Numbered from the stretch's first letter, positions 22,960 through 36,317 are shown. The stretch is DNA of 64,000 bases from Micrasema longulum (GCA_022494885.1 JAGVSM010002867.1:62001-126000), one strand, 5' to 3'. The notes: generated from the sequence alone by a model not told the origin. A program made the numbers and translations.

Positions 22960-23490
22960 TACGAAGGTAAATGTATAATTATTTTTTCAGTGCGATGTAG
23001 GATAAATTTTCTACTGGTTTAAATTAAGCATATTTTGAATTATTCAAAAACATGTCGTAACGCGCCCTATGAAAAAACAATACGAATAACGTAACCGCGC
23101 CATACTTGTACGCAATGTTTGTTAAAAGCACACTCAACGGGCATCACGTATGACGTCAAAGTGACATAATACCAACTACGACATGTGTGTTTGTTTTTAA
23201 TCCCGAAAATTATGAATAAAAATTGGTTTTGTATATCATTGGAATTGCAAAAAAATCGATTTTTCACGATTTGTGAAAATACCCCATTTAAAATTGTCCA
23301 AATATTTGTTAAAAGCACACTCAACGGGCATCACGTATGACGTCAAAGTGACATAATTCCAACTACGACTCATATGTGTGTTCGTTTTTAATCCCGAAAA
23401 TTATGAATAAAAATTGGTTTTGTATATCATTGGAATTGCAAAAAATTTGATTTTTCACGATTTGTGAAAATACCCCATTTTAAAATTATT
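22960..23490 (+). repeat. Dispersed repeat D, copy 2, with internal 187-bp tandem duplication
   Basis: Homologous to 10205-10570. Within it a segment beginning GTTAAAAGCACACTCAACGG at 23121 is repeated from 23308, through the TGACGTCAAAGTGAC block to CACGATTTGTGAAAATACCC. The offset is 187 bp and the units differ by only a few bases, so the duplication is much younger than the split between the two repeat-D copies. Confidence 0.8.
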
Positions 23491-26400
23491 TTTTTTACCT
23501 ATGCACTGGATTTAACTTTCTTGAAGAGTTTATCAATATTTACATCTATTTTAACAGTGGTCGTTTTTTACCTTCTCGGTAAACTTTATTCTACATCTCT
23601 GTTGAAATATCTGTAAATAATCATATATTTACACAAATAATAGTCATACACCCATTAAATAAGATTATTTTTTTCGTCAAGCATCAAACAAAAAAATGTA
23701 ATCATTTTAAATAAGACAGCATTTCACAATTTCTGCAATAATAGTCCATCTTCGTGTCTTGTTCAATTAGTAATTTATTAATAAGCTAATAAAGCTGGTA
23801 ACAGTACAAAACCTCTAGGTCGAATTCGTGACCTTTTGACTACACAAGCAAAACCTTGTTCCAGTATTAGCAAAAAATGTCTTTTGTTTATTTATTGCGA
23901 ATCTAAAACCTTGTGATCCGATAAAAAATCACGGATGAGCTATTTTTTCCCCTCAGAGCGTTGGTACCTAAATTAGTTTTAGAAGATCACTGATTTGAAT
24001 ATTATAAAAGCAGTTACAATTCACCATATTTCTTTCGATGGCAACACTTTAGTATAATTTTTATGTAGTTATGGCTGTACCAAAATCAATTTGAATCTTA
24101 TTGACGTAATTAAATACTATGTACGAACCAATTTCTATACACGTTTTGAAATAACATAAAAGTTTTTTAAAAACATGATACAGATAATATTATCCATCGA
24201 AATACGCGACGCAGCGCTCTCGAAAAAAAAAATTGCTGGAATTACATATTTTTAATAAATTTAAAAAATTTGACAACGGGATTAATAAAACCACAAAATT
24301 ATTTTGCACGATTTTAAACATATTTTAAAATTCGTAAATGGTTTAAATTTACTAAAACTACAGAGAAAGATCTCTAATAATGACTAAGGTCAGTAGATCC
24401 AGCAACTACATAAGTTGGAAATTATTTATTTTATCATCCATCGTATTTATGAGTTGTTTTGAGTTTGTGTTTATTTTTATATATTTAAGTTATCTGTAAC
24501 ATAAGGCATAAGGTAGGTATAATGACGTATTTTGTATAGACTCTAATCAGTTAATATGATCATAGTTTTTGTATGTGGTATGTGGATGGTTATTTTTACT
24601 ATACATATATTTATGTACACGATTATTGTATATGAAAACGAATGAACATTTTTTTTAAATTACCCTAGATGCAAAATTGAATCTGTGTTTATTTTTCAGA
24701 ATTCATCATATTATAATATATGCACGTTATATGTATGCTTACAATATCAATTATAAGTTGTAATAATTTGAAATGTTACAACAGAAAGGTTTAAGGTAAG
24801 GACCTGGCAAATAGAACGTACATTTTTATATTTATATTGAAAAATATTCGTTTAAAAGTATTTTTTTTGTAATAAAGTAGTAGTAATGTAAGAGATATGT
24901 TAAACATAGTATAATATTTCAATATGTTACCAACTGATGAACTGTAAATATGCAGTTCAGTAGAACTTTTTGTAAATAATTGTTGTTAATACGTGTATAT
25001 AAACAAATATAAAAAAGACATGTACTCGTATATCCTCAATATTTTGAGAGTCTAAATGTTTTTTTAGAATGTACTGAATTCGATCCGAAGCGTATTTTAT
25101 CAAGGTAGAGAAATATTTTAAACAGAAATGAAGAACCTCAATAAAGAAAACAGCATGCACAGAATGGTGAATGCTCGACGTAAAGTTTTCACTTTGACGA
25201 CAGGGTTTACGCCATATGAATGTCTAGACTTAATGACTTTTTATTGTTATTTAAATCTTGCATTTCTGTATATAATAATGATTAAAAAAGTAGGGAGTGC
25301 TGACAAATTTTATTTTAAAGTATTTTATTTAAATGTTATGTTCTCTCGTTACCCTTTGTGTTAAGAACAATAGGCAAATAAGACTAGGCAATGCTATTTA
25401 TATTAATGTTAGACATGGTCATTATTTGTAATCAGTATTCACGGAGCGCGCATAAAAAATGTGTTTTGAATTAGCGTAAATAATGATAATATTTCGTGAT
25501 AATACAATACATGTACATATTTACAATTATTATTTATTAAAAATTAAATAAAACGTACCTATTTTGATAATTTTTCATTAATACCGTACTTACTTATAAT
25601 TATAAAATACTATACTTCTTATAATAAATGTATTATATTAAAAAAAATACTACTTTTGCTAGCATTTAGTAAATATTAAAATGATGCAAGAGAATATTCA
25701 CATTAAATAAAAATATTTATGCATTCCTAATTGATTTATATTTTGAAGTGGTTTTAAAACTAATTTATTTAAATGCATATACAAGGCACGTAATACAAAA
25801 ATATTGAAATGTTTCTACATAGTTGTTTTATTTTATACGGCCTGTATAATTCTAAACGTTAAAATATTATAATATATAAAGTCGTAATATTTCGAATTAT
25901 GAATATTTTTAATGTACTCAATGTTTAATGGAATCTTAAATATTTTTAGTCAGAAAAATTGTGTTTTATTTTGCGTTAACAAAAAATTTAAATCTTTATT
26001 CAAAGTTTAATGGAGAAAATCGTGAATCTTTTTGCCAGTTAATTGCACCCACTATCTAACAGATAAAATTAATCTACGTAATGATCAATAAATAATGACT
26101 TATCGATGATAAATAATATACCAAGTCATATTTAATAGATCCGGAATTTATAAAAATTTATTTCGAAAAAATGCAAATGGAATTTATGTTTTATTTAAAA
26201 GTTTTTGAATAAATAAAACACCTAATGAGTATTTCAATTTAATGAATAAATGTCTCGCCATATGCTTTTATGGATGAAGGAATATAAAAAATTATGTAGG
26301 TTATTAAATATTGATTATTTTTTTATTACACATAACTCATAAATTATGAATATTTATCAAATACTTTTTAATATTGAATCAGGATTTATTTTTAATGATA

Positions 26401-26733
26401 ATTTTGAAATAATTTTTGTGTTATTAAATGCTATAATTTTCCAATAATTTTTTTTTTTACTATTAAGTAATAAAGTGTATGCATAATTTTGCTGTTAAAA
26501 ATAATGGTAATATTATTAAGTGATATCTAGTTAAATAGCTTTTTAACACTTTTTCTGTTTAAGAGAAAACACCTTGAGCAGGAGGTCACCATAAAAGATG
26601 TTAAGTTAAAATGAATAAGTAGTGATTTTTCATGTTATGCGATTGGAATTACCATAAGTGTAATATTTGCAGTTTGTTCATAGTATTTCAGAATATTTTT
26701 AAAGCTACTCAAATCAATGTATTTTACTTTCAG
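23491..26733. other. Non-genic AT-rich stretch with one LINE-type hairpin
   Basis: No gene recognised. At 24934-24960, CTGATGAACTG and CAGTTCAG form a stem followed by TTTTTGTAAATAATTG. The layout matches 57414-57448 and may mark a LINE 3' end. The remainder is plain AT-rich sequence. Confidence 0.45.
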
Positions 26734-26796
26734 GGAGTGGTAAAACATTGACAGGGTCTACGTTCAGGGCCCACGGGAGGAACGCGGTAGAGTGTT
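26734..26796 (+). CDS. Candidate 63-nt internal exon, unknown gene
   Basis: A GC-rich island in very AT-rich DNA. It is preceded by TATTTTACTTTCAG, a textbook acceptor, and followed directly by GTAAGTT, a textbook donor. It is 63 bases long, so it would keep frame if skipped. Two of the three frames meet stops at once; the third is open, reading SGKTLTGSTFRAHGRNAVEC with split codons at both ends. I do not recognise the protein. The open frame extends a few codons beyond each splice site, so a non-spliced origin (for example an old element fragment) remains possible. No partner exon is identified on this strand in the window. Confidence 0.35.
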
Positions 26797-27216
26797 GTAA
26801 GTTATGATTGGCGAGTCAATATAATATATTCAGGAATATCGACGCGCCTGTTTTTATCCTAACTCAACCTGGCAGCGTCTCAACACATTACAACATTCCT
26901 TCCGTGCGCCTTGAATATAGACCTCGTCTAAACATGATATCGTATATTTATCCCAAATTAAAATACCTTAAGTGTATACGCATAATAAACACTCGGGAAT
27001 ACTGACAAAATTATAATCTTAATATACATATACATAAAAAGTTATTCATATTTAAGTATGGTTTTTTTAATAAAATAGACCAACTAAAACAAGTATGACT
27101 TATGGCCATAAACTCAAAATCAATTTTATCTGGTGATATGTACAAAACGATAAGTAATAAAAGTGTACTAGGGATAAAGATTTATTAAGGCGCTGCTGGT
27201 TCGAGGAATTTTGTGG

Positions 27217-27512
27217 TTCTGTATCATTTTGGAACGAAGAAAAAGCAATAAATTCAAAAATAGATTAGAACGTTGTTATAATACGAGACTCACACATAAT
27301 GGAGGTTTAGTAATTCCAAAGACATGCAACAAATGTAGAAAAAGAGTACTAAAACATGTGGTTATATTTGTGATCAATTGTTTCCGATCTTAGAAATGGC
27401 ACTACCAAAAGAGACAAGGGAAAAATAAGAGAATGGTAATTCGATCTGGAGTTTACATAAAATATTAAGAAAAAATGCTGAAAAAAGGCTTTATGCCTAT
27501 GTCGATGATATT
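27217..27512 (+). mobile_element. C-terminal fragment of a jockey-like LINE
   Basis: A frame with CYNTRLTHNGGLVIPKT followed by VLKHVVIF matches the YNTR...LV(I/V)P block near the end of jockey-like ORF2 proteins. After a frame change, SDLRNGTTKRDKGKIREW fits the final LP..RN....FK..I..W motif. A short 3' part with AEKRLYAYVDD follows. Truncated and frameshifted; no polymerase core. Confidence 0.55.
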
Positions 27513-27923
27513 TATATTTCAATTTTTGGTATGTCTATTTTGTATTTTATTTTATTTTATTTTATCTCAATACTGAAATACATTGTATCTTTTTGTGCCT
27601 TAAGATTTTTTAAATATTATGGTTTAGGAAAAATTATCGCTCCTTGCAGTAAAGTTAGCAGTACTTATTATTATACAAATAGTGTAATCATATGTTTTTG
27701 TGTAAAGGTTCTACTCCAACAAACCATATAAATAGTTTTAGTGAGTCTTGGAATAAAAAAGTTCAAAATCAATAAAAAATCTAAAATAACGCCTAGCTAG
27801 CACCAATTACTTATTTATTAAACAGCTTACACGCTTAAGACTATTTAAACGAAAAAAGATTAATTTGTTATTGGGAAAACACAAAACTAATCATTCAAAA
27901 ACTTAAAATTGACGGTAGAATAG

Positions 27924-28355
27924 TTGAACGTAGCTATGCAGAAAGCAGCCAGCCATAGAAAAGTGAAACTGAGATAATAACACTTTTGTGAAAAGAGTAA
28001 ACAAATCTACACAACAGTTGGAATGTTTTTTATTTTGTCAAATGATAAATAATGCAAGCGTTAGTTTTTTTTTATAATACAGAAAAGAATTTAATTTGTA
28101 CTTGACCAGATTTAATTTTTTAAATGACGGCCTGATCTAATATTGAATGAAACCTCATACAAACTCTGAATGTATGAGGTGACGTTTATTTGACATCACG
28201 AAATTTTCAGAAGGTGATTATTACAGTATTTTGTATTGAAGCAGCCTGGCTGTTTAAAACAGAACATAGAATTGACCTTCCTAAATTCGATAACACCAAT
28301 ATCTATTTTTTCAAAATTGTGGACTGGCTGCATTCTGCATAACTATGTTCAGTTC
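27924..28355 (+). mobile_element. MITE with TTGAACGTAG ends, copy 2
   Basis: Left end TTGAACGTAGCTATGCAG; the right end is the complement, with CTGCATAACTATGTTCA. The element is 432 bp and corresponds, in inverted orientation, to 4669-5100. Shared interior pieces include GAATTGACCTT and TCACTTTTGTG-type segments. Confidence 0.8.
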
Positions 28356-28581
28356 TATGACTTGAAAAAACTATAATTTTGTATTAGTAAATCTCTGCAA
28401 TTAAGTGCAAATTCAAAGCCTTTTGTTGATAAAAAATACCATTGCAATGTTCATACAATTTATTACATCCATTGAAAAAAAAAGGCTAATTCGCTTCCTG
28501 AGTAGATTTTAATGAAATACGAGTTTAGTTAAAGTAGCAATATTGCGAGTTACATACAATCCAATACTGCGAGTTATCATC

Positions 28582-28816
28582 ATCACCATCATTCCCTTTC
28601 TGCACCTAATGGTGCATAGGGCACTGCATTGGTACACCAATCGCAGCGTATCTTAATCATTTTTTTGTTACATTAAAATGAGATAATCAGTCCTACGCTT
28701 CGGGTACTATGAAGTATTCCAGAGTGAAAACACTCTTTTAAATAAATATTTGGAATCGAACTCGAGACCTCTTGCATGGTAGGCAAATGCGCTGACCATT
28801 ACACTACGAGGCCGAC
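28582..28816 (-). mobile_element. tRNA-derived SINE, family A
   Basis: On the minus strand it begins GTCGGCCTCGTAGTGTAATG, with the B-box region CTCGAGTTCGATTCC. The body ends GGTGTACCAATGCAGTGCCC, then the CACCATTAGGTGCAGAAAGG tail and a (GAT)n run. The 3' tail is almost identical to 38778-39037. No convincing target duplication was found. Confidence 0.8.
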
Positions 28817-30036
28817 TGATATTAATATTATTATTCATCAAAATATAAACATTTCTTTATTTAAATATTATGCAACATTTATTACGAGAGGAGAAAAATG
28901 TCGGTTAAAAAACTAGTTTTATTTTCCTCAATAATTTTTGTGAAAAATCAAAGAATTCGCAGTTGTTTGAATTTTTTTTTGTAGGAAGTTTTGAGAGGCA
29001 TAGCGCAAAAATATACATATTTATACGAATTTAACATTGATGTTGTTAAAATACACTAGATAAAGATTTCCATCTTTCAATAATGAAGACGAATTTTTTT
29101 TATTGTATGTAAATGGCGTTTTAACTATTTATTTTATTGCATTTTAACTGTTAATTTGTTTTATTTTACCATTTATTTTATTTCATTTTTCATGCGTGCG
29201 CGTGCGGCGAAAATATTCGCCAATCGCCATACTACTGCAGTACGGTGTAATCTGATGAAATAAAAATGGCGACCGTATTATACAATTGTGCCTAATGATT
29301 GTGCTGTGTGATACGTAGGTATCACGTGCTTTGAATTACCGCGCAAGTATTTCTGTATAAGATAAAACTGTGGTATTATAAAAGTACCAACTTTTCTTAT
29401 GTAGCTATGCAGAATTTTTTTGTTGTATATCATTTCCGTGTCATCGCAAAAACATTAGATTTGGAGCGATATTGAAAGATATCATATGTATCTCTTTTAT
29501 TTGCTCTTACGTGACGTATACTCAGATAGGCTCTTTAATCGTTATAAAACGTGTGTAAATAAAAATGCTAAAAATATGTTAAGCCGAAAAAAATCACGTA
29601 CAGATATAAGCTCATATATGTATATGTAAAAACAGACAGCTCAAATTTTATTTTAATAATTCTTAAGGCATTAATGTTGTACTGTCGTCATTAATAAATT
29701 AATGTTGTACTAGGTCATCGTAAACAATATTCTTTTAAGACTAAACTTGAGTGGCATAATTATTGCACCGTCGCCATTTTCGAGGATTTTATTGTAAGAA
29801 TCAAAACGGATTGGAAAGCTGATGGGGGCAGTTGATTAAAATAAAACGTTACAGAAAACATCAACAGTACATTATACAAGAATTACAAAGCCAATTAACA
29901 AGATTTTACTGGTTAAATTTACATAAGACAACTCAACTACAATACAATAATTATGTTTGTTTTCAATCATAATGGTAATAGCCTTACATGCAAGTCATTT
30001 TTTAATTTACACAAACTTTATAAAAATACTACATAA
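28817..30036. other. Non-genic AT-rich DNA
   Basis: No gene recognised. A GC-elevated patch at 29190-29275 (GCGTGCGCGTGCGGCG) is unexplained. TTGGAGCGATATT at about 29461 also occurs at 43001. Confidence 0.45.
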
Positions 30037-30718
30037 GGGAATATCACTTTTTTTTACAATTATGAATGAATCAGTTAAAATTTATAAAATACTTTCGAGC
30101 AAAAAAATGGTTAATAAAATACTTTCGAGCAAAAAAAAATTTTTCTACTTATTGGTAGCATAGAAAATATTTTTTAATTTGTAATTTTGAATTTCCGCGA
30201 AAACGCTTTATTGCATTGGCCACACCCCTTATACGTCACAATTAGCATAAAAACTTGACGTTTTATCATTCCAGTACGTACTTTGTACGAAGAGACCGCC
30301 ATATATTAAACAAATAATAATGAACTCATTACAATGTTATATTTTATGTTTTTCCGTAAAATAAATAAATAAGTATATTTATTCGCGTATATTTGCATAT
30401 ATATTAGTGATTGTACTACTATTTTTTGTGCATTGCGTGTCTGAAAGGAAATATAATGCACAACGTCAAAACTAAAAAACAACGCGACAATAACGGCCCA
30501 TACAAATTGTATTAAAAATGTCAAACATTGTAGACGAAACTGAATTTTGTCGTCACAAGTATCAAGATCAATCGTGTTGCGTTTTCGTGATGGCTATAAA
30601 AAAAATATTTCAAAAATTATGAAGACATTTTTTCGCTATTGATTTTGAAAATACAATTAATTTTTCTGAATCCATTTCACAAATTTTTATCGATATTCGT
30701 AAAATGTGATATTTCCCC
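30037..30718. mobile_element. MITE-E (GGGAAATATCAC ends), copy 1
   Basis: Left end GGGAATATCACTTTTTTTT; right end TGTGATATTTCCCC. Internal blocks shared with 63279-63648 are TTTGTAATTTTGAATT(T/C)CCGC, GCATTGGCCAC(A/G)CCCCT, TACGTCAC, and TTGATTTTGAAAATACAATT before the right end. The 682-bp length against 370 bp for the other copy means one has a large indel. No coding potential beyond composition. A short tandem of AATAAAATACTTTCGAGCAA occurs at 30083-30136. Confidence 0.8.
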
Positions 30719-33249
30719 TTTGTCGGGTGAATAAAATATTATACCTACTTACATTCGCACAGAATAAAAACATTCACATAAAATTATTATGAATTACTAT
30801 TTTGATCATGTGTCACTGATTCGCAATTGTTTTTATTTGGTTTTAAGGTGTTTGTATTTTTTTACAAACATCTTAGAGCCGTGAATAAATATTTCTCAGT
30901 TACCTTATGTTTTTAGAGAGCAAAGCGTCTTATAAAATTGTGAATTTCCGTAATAATATGCAAAACGCATAGAAGATTTCAACGAGCGGGATTTTATTTT
31001 CTATTGAAAGTTCAAACAGAAAGATTCTACGAGCGGAGTGGATGTACTGATTTGTATAAGCAGCCGTTGCATCAGTAGTTAATAAGTATAATCAAATTAA
31101 ATTTTCAGCGGCTCAATTTTTTTTATTAATGCCTAAATGTATGGCATCAACTAATTCAGTTTGTATTCGTTATTAATGATATATATCAAAGTTCCTAATT
31201 ATTCAGATTCTGTTTTGCCACAAAACTTTGTCGCCAAAGCAGAGCTCTGGGATATGAGTTTTACGACCTCGACATTTTTAATTCCATCTTATTATGCGTA
31301 CATAAGAATTCCAGCTATTGAAATAAATATTTGCGATCTTACACGGAAAGCTCAAATAAATTATACTCGCTTTATTTACTTACCGATAAATAAATTACCA
31401 AAAAAAAATTGCAGTAAAAATCCCAATTTTAAAGGGACGTCACACGTCAAAATTATTGATTCCTAAGATCACTTTTTTATGTAATTTAGCAAGTTTTATT
31501 AGCGTCTTTATTACCGACATGACTTAAAAGTAGTCTAGTATATTACTTTTCAATGTCAATGCAGAAAAATAGTGTGGTATTTCATTATTAATTTCATGGT
31601 TGTGGTTTCCTGGTAAATAAATATCGAATCGTATGTATTGATAAAGACCTCTAGAGCTAGAAGTACGAACTTATGTACTCTAGGTACTGATCAAACCTAT
31701 ATGATGGAATATTTCAAGAAAAAAAAACATAAGTTACGTTCTCTTCTGCCAATAATTATTTGAATTTATAACTATGAGTTATTTATAGTTCCGAGGATAT
31801 AAAAAACACATTTGTGCAGACATTTTTTCTTAGATTTCAGTTGTAATAATATTGTGGACTTTGGTTTACAAAAACCGTAGGAAAATTGTTAAAATCATTG
31901 CTAGAATCTTCCAAATTTAAAAAAAATTATAGATTTGAAACGAGTAATTATGTTCAATTAAATTACCAAAAGCCCAAATCAGCCTACAAGGCTTAAATAA
32001 AACGAGCATTTAGCAACGTATATTTAATATTAAATGCAGTTTTAGTAGACAAATCTTTCTATTTCTACAATCTAACCTAATCGGATATTCTCGTATCCGA
32101 TAAAATATATTTGAATTCTTCAAAATACACCACTCTTGTGGTTTCGAAAAATCATGAAATATTCAACAAGTTTCTATGTTTACACCTTAGTAACGACTTA
32201 CTTTTAAAAATGTGATTCTTACATTGCTTAAAAATTGAATTATCGCACGCGTGTCACTTTTATCTCTGAAACAAAATTACAAATTAATCGGAAAATAAAA
32301 ACGACACTTTCCAAAATGATTTCATTGTTGAATGTTGCAAAATTTTCGTTGCTCAATGTATCAATATATTGCAATAAAATAAACTTTACTCTTCTTTAAA
32401 TATATTTTCAAGGAACAGGTATTTTAAAAAGTATTATCCTGAAAAAAACATGTAAAATTAAACTATTATTAACTACGATACAAAGTTTTGTCAATTTTCG
32501 GATCTTTTTTATGCAGAGAAGCGAATTATTTTGGCGGTTTGTTTTATCCAATAACAATTTGATCTTAGCCTGTGACGAAGCAGCATGGTAACTTTCTTTA
32601 ACCCTATACAAAAAATACAATGTGCAGTACGCGTACGTGCATATACTTCCACTATAATTTTCTTTTCGCATATAGATGCCAAGGCCAACATATTACAGAG
32701 AGCTCCTGAATCAGGTTTTCTCTGCAGTAATCAGCATATTATTTTACATAATATGTAGGTGGTCACTGGCGAGGAAACTTTCGTCCTCAGATTTGATGTA
32801 CTGTATGTGGTGGGTGGTGGGCTAAACTGTACGCAAAGCTAAATTGACAGAGTAGTAATGATATATCATCCGTGTCTACGTAATTTGAATAGGAAGAGTC
32901 CTTTAATTTTTATGAACTTGGAAGATAGATAAATAGTCAGTTATAAACTAGAATATACACACGCACTTCTCAACGAGAAAAAATACATAGGATAATTTGA
33001 TAGTATATTTTTTGTCAAGTACCTACCTAGATGGCGTATCACCATTATGGTGTTTTGCCAATGTGGTTTAGATCGATGTACATTACAGAAAAATATGGTA
33101 TATTTTGAGAAATCCCAATGGAAGTGGAAGATGAGACATTTAAGAAAATTGAATTGGATTTGCATGTTAGTATGGTACAAGTTTTCGGACAGTTTAGGGA
33201 GAAATTAATTTAATCTATAATATTTATATGAGACATTAGAGAAATATGG
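30719..33249. other. Mostly non-genic AT-rich DNA with one repeat
   Basis: No gene recognised. The segment 32694-32815 (GAGAGCTCCT, TTTTCTC, a TATGTAGG..GG block, then CGTCCTCAGAT and GTGGTGGGTGGTG) is a degenerate relative of 59381-59490. Confidence 0.45.
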
Positions 33250-33851
33250 GATTAACTATTGTGTGGCTGTGGTGTAACGAGTCTACAATACTATATGTAT
33301 CTCTTTTATTTATTTAAATCATAAAGTTGTATTTTTTTGTAATCTTCAACCGGACATTTTGGAAACTAAAATTCGTATAAATATGCTGTAATTTAATACG
33401 AAAAATATTTGTTCTTGCTATGCTAAAAAATAATTACACAAATGAGAGCGATGGCAATACGACAATAATTTTGTTTTACTGTATAAGAAAGAACACGAGA
33501 TTAGAATTTATAACAAGTAAGACAGAGACACTGTTTTGTGGCCAGTATTTGTGTAAAAGAGACAATAACAAAAGAAGAAATCCGTTCAATTAGTCGGTTA
33601 ATGGCAGTGAATAGGATTGCACGCTACTAAAATAAGCGGCGTATTTATGATTTTGAGATTATTTTGCCATAACAGGCCAAAATTATATTATAATCTTTTC
33701 AAATTATAGAAAATTAATTATTTAACAGTGTGTCTTCATGCTTTTTTTGAAATATCGGAACCTAAGAATATTCTGTCTTTTGCTTGAGGTAACACGATAT
33801 TACATCACCGCGCGTAAAGTATTTTTTTAGCACAGTCTTTTAAGAGTTAAG
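33250..33851 (+). repeat. Dispersed repeat J, copy 1 (about 600 bp)
   Basis: Collinear with 47211-47791 over its whole length: TTAACTATTGTGTGGCTGTG, the GTATAAATATGCT block, AAGACAGAGACACTGTTTTG, GCGGCGTATTTATGATTTT, and AACACGATATTACATCACCG near the end. Both copies are in the same orientation. No coding frame recognised and no clear terminal inverted repeats; transposon class unknown. Confidence 0.75.
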
Positions 33852-35402
33852 ATCCTTCTCACCTAGAACAAAACATGTCGCTGTTTTTTTGCCATACTTA
33901 TTAAGTATTTTTAATTTTTTTTAAAATTTATTTTTAATTATCGTGTAGACGTACCTATAAAATTAGAACCACCAAATAAGATCAACAAATATCTCAACAG
34001 AAAAACATTTTTATGTGGGGAAAATGGAAGTCCAGACATTTTCTTTAACAGTATAAACCCTGACTTATGATCTAGAATCTAGACCTATCGACAGATTGAA
34101 ATTTTGACTTTCCGCATCTTGACATTTTCCTTCCCAACTATTTTTGAAAATTAATATTTCTTCATGCTCTATAAAAATATTTGTAAATCTGGATGTTTTT
34201 TTAAAATTATTAGTAAAATGAACATATTTGAGTGCGACGCCGGCGGCTATTCTTAAATTACAATAAATAACAATAATTCAGTTTGAATAATTGAATAAAT
34301 CAAAACAACTTGTCTGGTCAAAGCGTTCATCCACTTCTTAGAAGAACTTTCCAAAAGATTATAAACATTGTTGTATGGTCAACAACACAGGTATGTATGG
34401 GTGTATTAGCGTCACATACACCTACGTACTAAAATATAATATGTATATGCTTACACCGAAACAAGGAGTCGAGAAGTCTCATGACTCTGAGTCATACCAC
34501 AATTCGCTATAAAATACAGGTTGGTTCGTGAAAATATTTTCCAGTTTTTTTAAAAAAACTATTTCAACACAAAGTCGCTTTAGTTCGTTTTTGTTCAACA
34601 TGCCATTTTAAACGAAATTGAGTTAAGTGTACAGGAGTTCTGAGAAAGCCGTTATTTATAAAATTCAAATGAAAATCATATGTAATTTTTCAATTGTTTA
34701 AGGGTTTTTTTACGAATTTCGTCTCAAGTTGTGGCCATTATTTGTTCCTATTTCGTAAACAAAACTTTTAAAGGTCTATTTCGACGACAAAGCAATTTTG
34801 TTTGTAAAGTTATCGTCACAATACGGTCACAATTATTTACGAAAATATGTTTTTCAGCAAAAAAAATTCAACCGTCAAAAAACAAAGATAAAATATTCAG
34901 CTGTCGAATTTTCAACTTCAATATTTCAATTTCGATGCTGATAATGTATTTTTTATAGTGCAGTGATAAAAAAATATTCATAAACTGCTATGTAAACTAA
35001 CTGCTTTTGGTAAGTTAAATCGAATGAATTGATAAAATAATCGAATGCCAGCGATTAAAATTAATTAAACCGTGAAATAAAAAAAAAGGAAAACAGCGGT
35101 AATGAATTTAACACCTTGAGCCTTGAACCATCCACTACCTACTTGTCATCATATAGTTTAGTGTCAGAGCGATAAAGAAATTATCAACCTATGTGTATGA
35201 ACGTTCACGGTAATGGGATGGGATGTCATTCTAGTAACTTACTGCGATGAAACGATCCAAGAAGCTGACAAAGTAAATAAAGAGTATTAAGTTCCGTACA
35301 CCTTTGTTGTTAAAACGGGTTACGAAATAATAGAGCTTGAGTTTAATGAAAATTGATACGACACTAATAATATTCCAGAGGAAAAAAACACTTATCCACA
35401 CC
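33852..35402. other. Non-genic AT-rich DNA
   Basis: No gene recognised. Near 34573-34760 there are segments related to 18422-18560 (see that stretch); the rest is plain sequence. Confidence 0.45.
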
Positions 35403-35765
35403 TAAACGTGCATCACATTGGTGCAGTGATGCAGAGCATCTGGATCAATTGTTTTTCATGAACATTTTCTTGTAAACCCACAAACAGGCTATGCCTTTGT
35501 GGGATTTTTTTGTTTACTATTATATGTATTTCATTGCTATGTAAATACGCTTTATTTTTTGAATACTCTGTTTTATCACTTATGTTTATTGTAAAAAAAC
35601 AAAAATTTAAAAAAAAAAGCAAGATGAACAGTTTTAATCTTCAGAAGACAGTGCAAGGACTATGAAATAATACGGAAAAACACCCCTAAAAATAAAATAA
35701 TATTTCATGTTGATCTGGTCGGGAATCAAACCATAGACCTCTTATAATTCGTTGACCACGAAGTG
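35403..35765 (-). mobile_element. Degenerate family-A SINE (enlarged)
   Basis: On the minus strand: a damaged tRNA-like head near 35765-35710 (CTATGGTTTGATTCCCGACC), then the ATATTTTATTTTTAGGGGTG body. At the other end a TGCATCACTGCACCAATGTG segment corresponds to the family 3' tail. About 120 bp longer than intact copies, so something has been inserted or duplicated. Confidence 0.5.
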
Positions 35766-36317
35766 GATAAACATATACATACATACATACTTCAATTTTT
35801 TTTAAATAGGTTTGTTTTTATGAAATAATCATTCGATACTAATAATTTGCTAAATACTGCGCTAGCTATCATACCTACTAAATGGGATCCAGGTTTTTTT
35901 ATTTTTTTATTTATTTAAGTTAGTTAATATTACATTGTATATTAACTAATATATTTACAATTATAACAAATACTTATTAAATATTTCTTACATAACTACA
36001 TTATGATTAGAACTATTTTCCATATATTGCTACTAGAATTTCCCATATCAAAATTTGTTAAACAAACTTCGAATCCGGATGTCCGAGCTTTGAACTCCTC
36101 TTGACAACAACTTATTTCCTATTTTCAACACGATTATTTACGACTAAAAAAATGATGTTCGGATAAATACTAAAGATTGTATATACCTATATTTCATGCT
36201 GTATAACATTTAAATGCTATGTGAATGTGTTTTATCTATTGATATCTGATTGTCACTATGCGAATTATGCAATTAAGTTTTTGAAATGTTTATACAAATA
36301 CCTATTAAGTATAATTA

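Noticed and set aside
31161..31466. 101-codon plus-strand frame
   Set aside because: AT-rich codons, no recognisable motif, no start context and no splice signals; length is within chance for this window.
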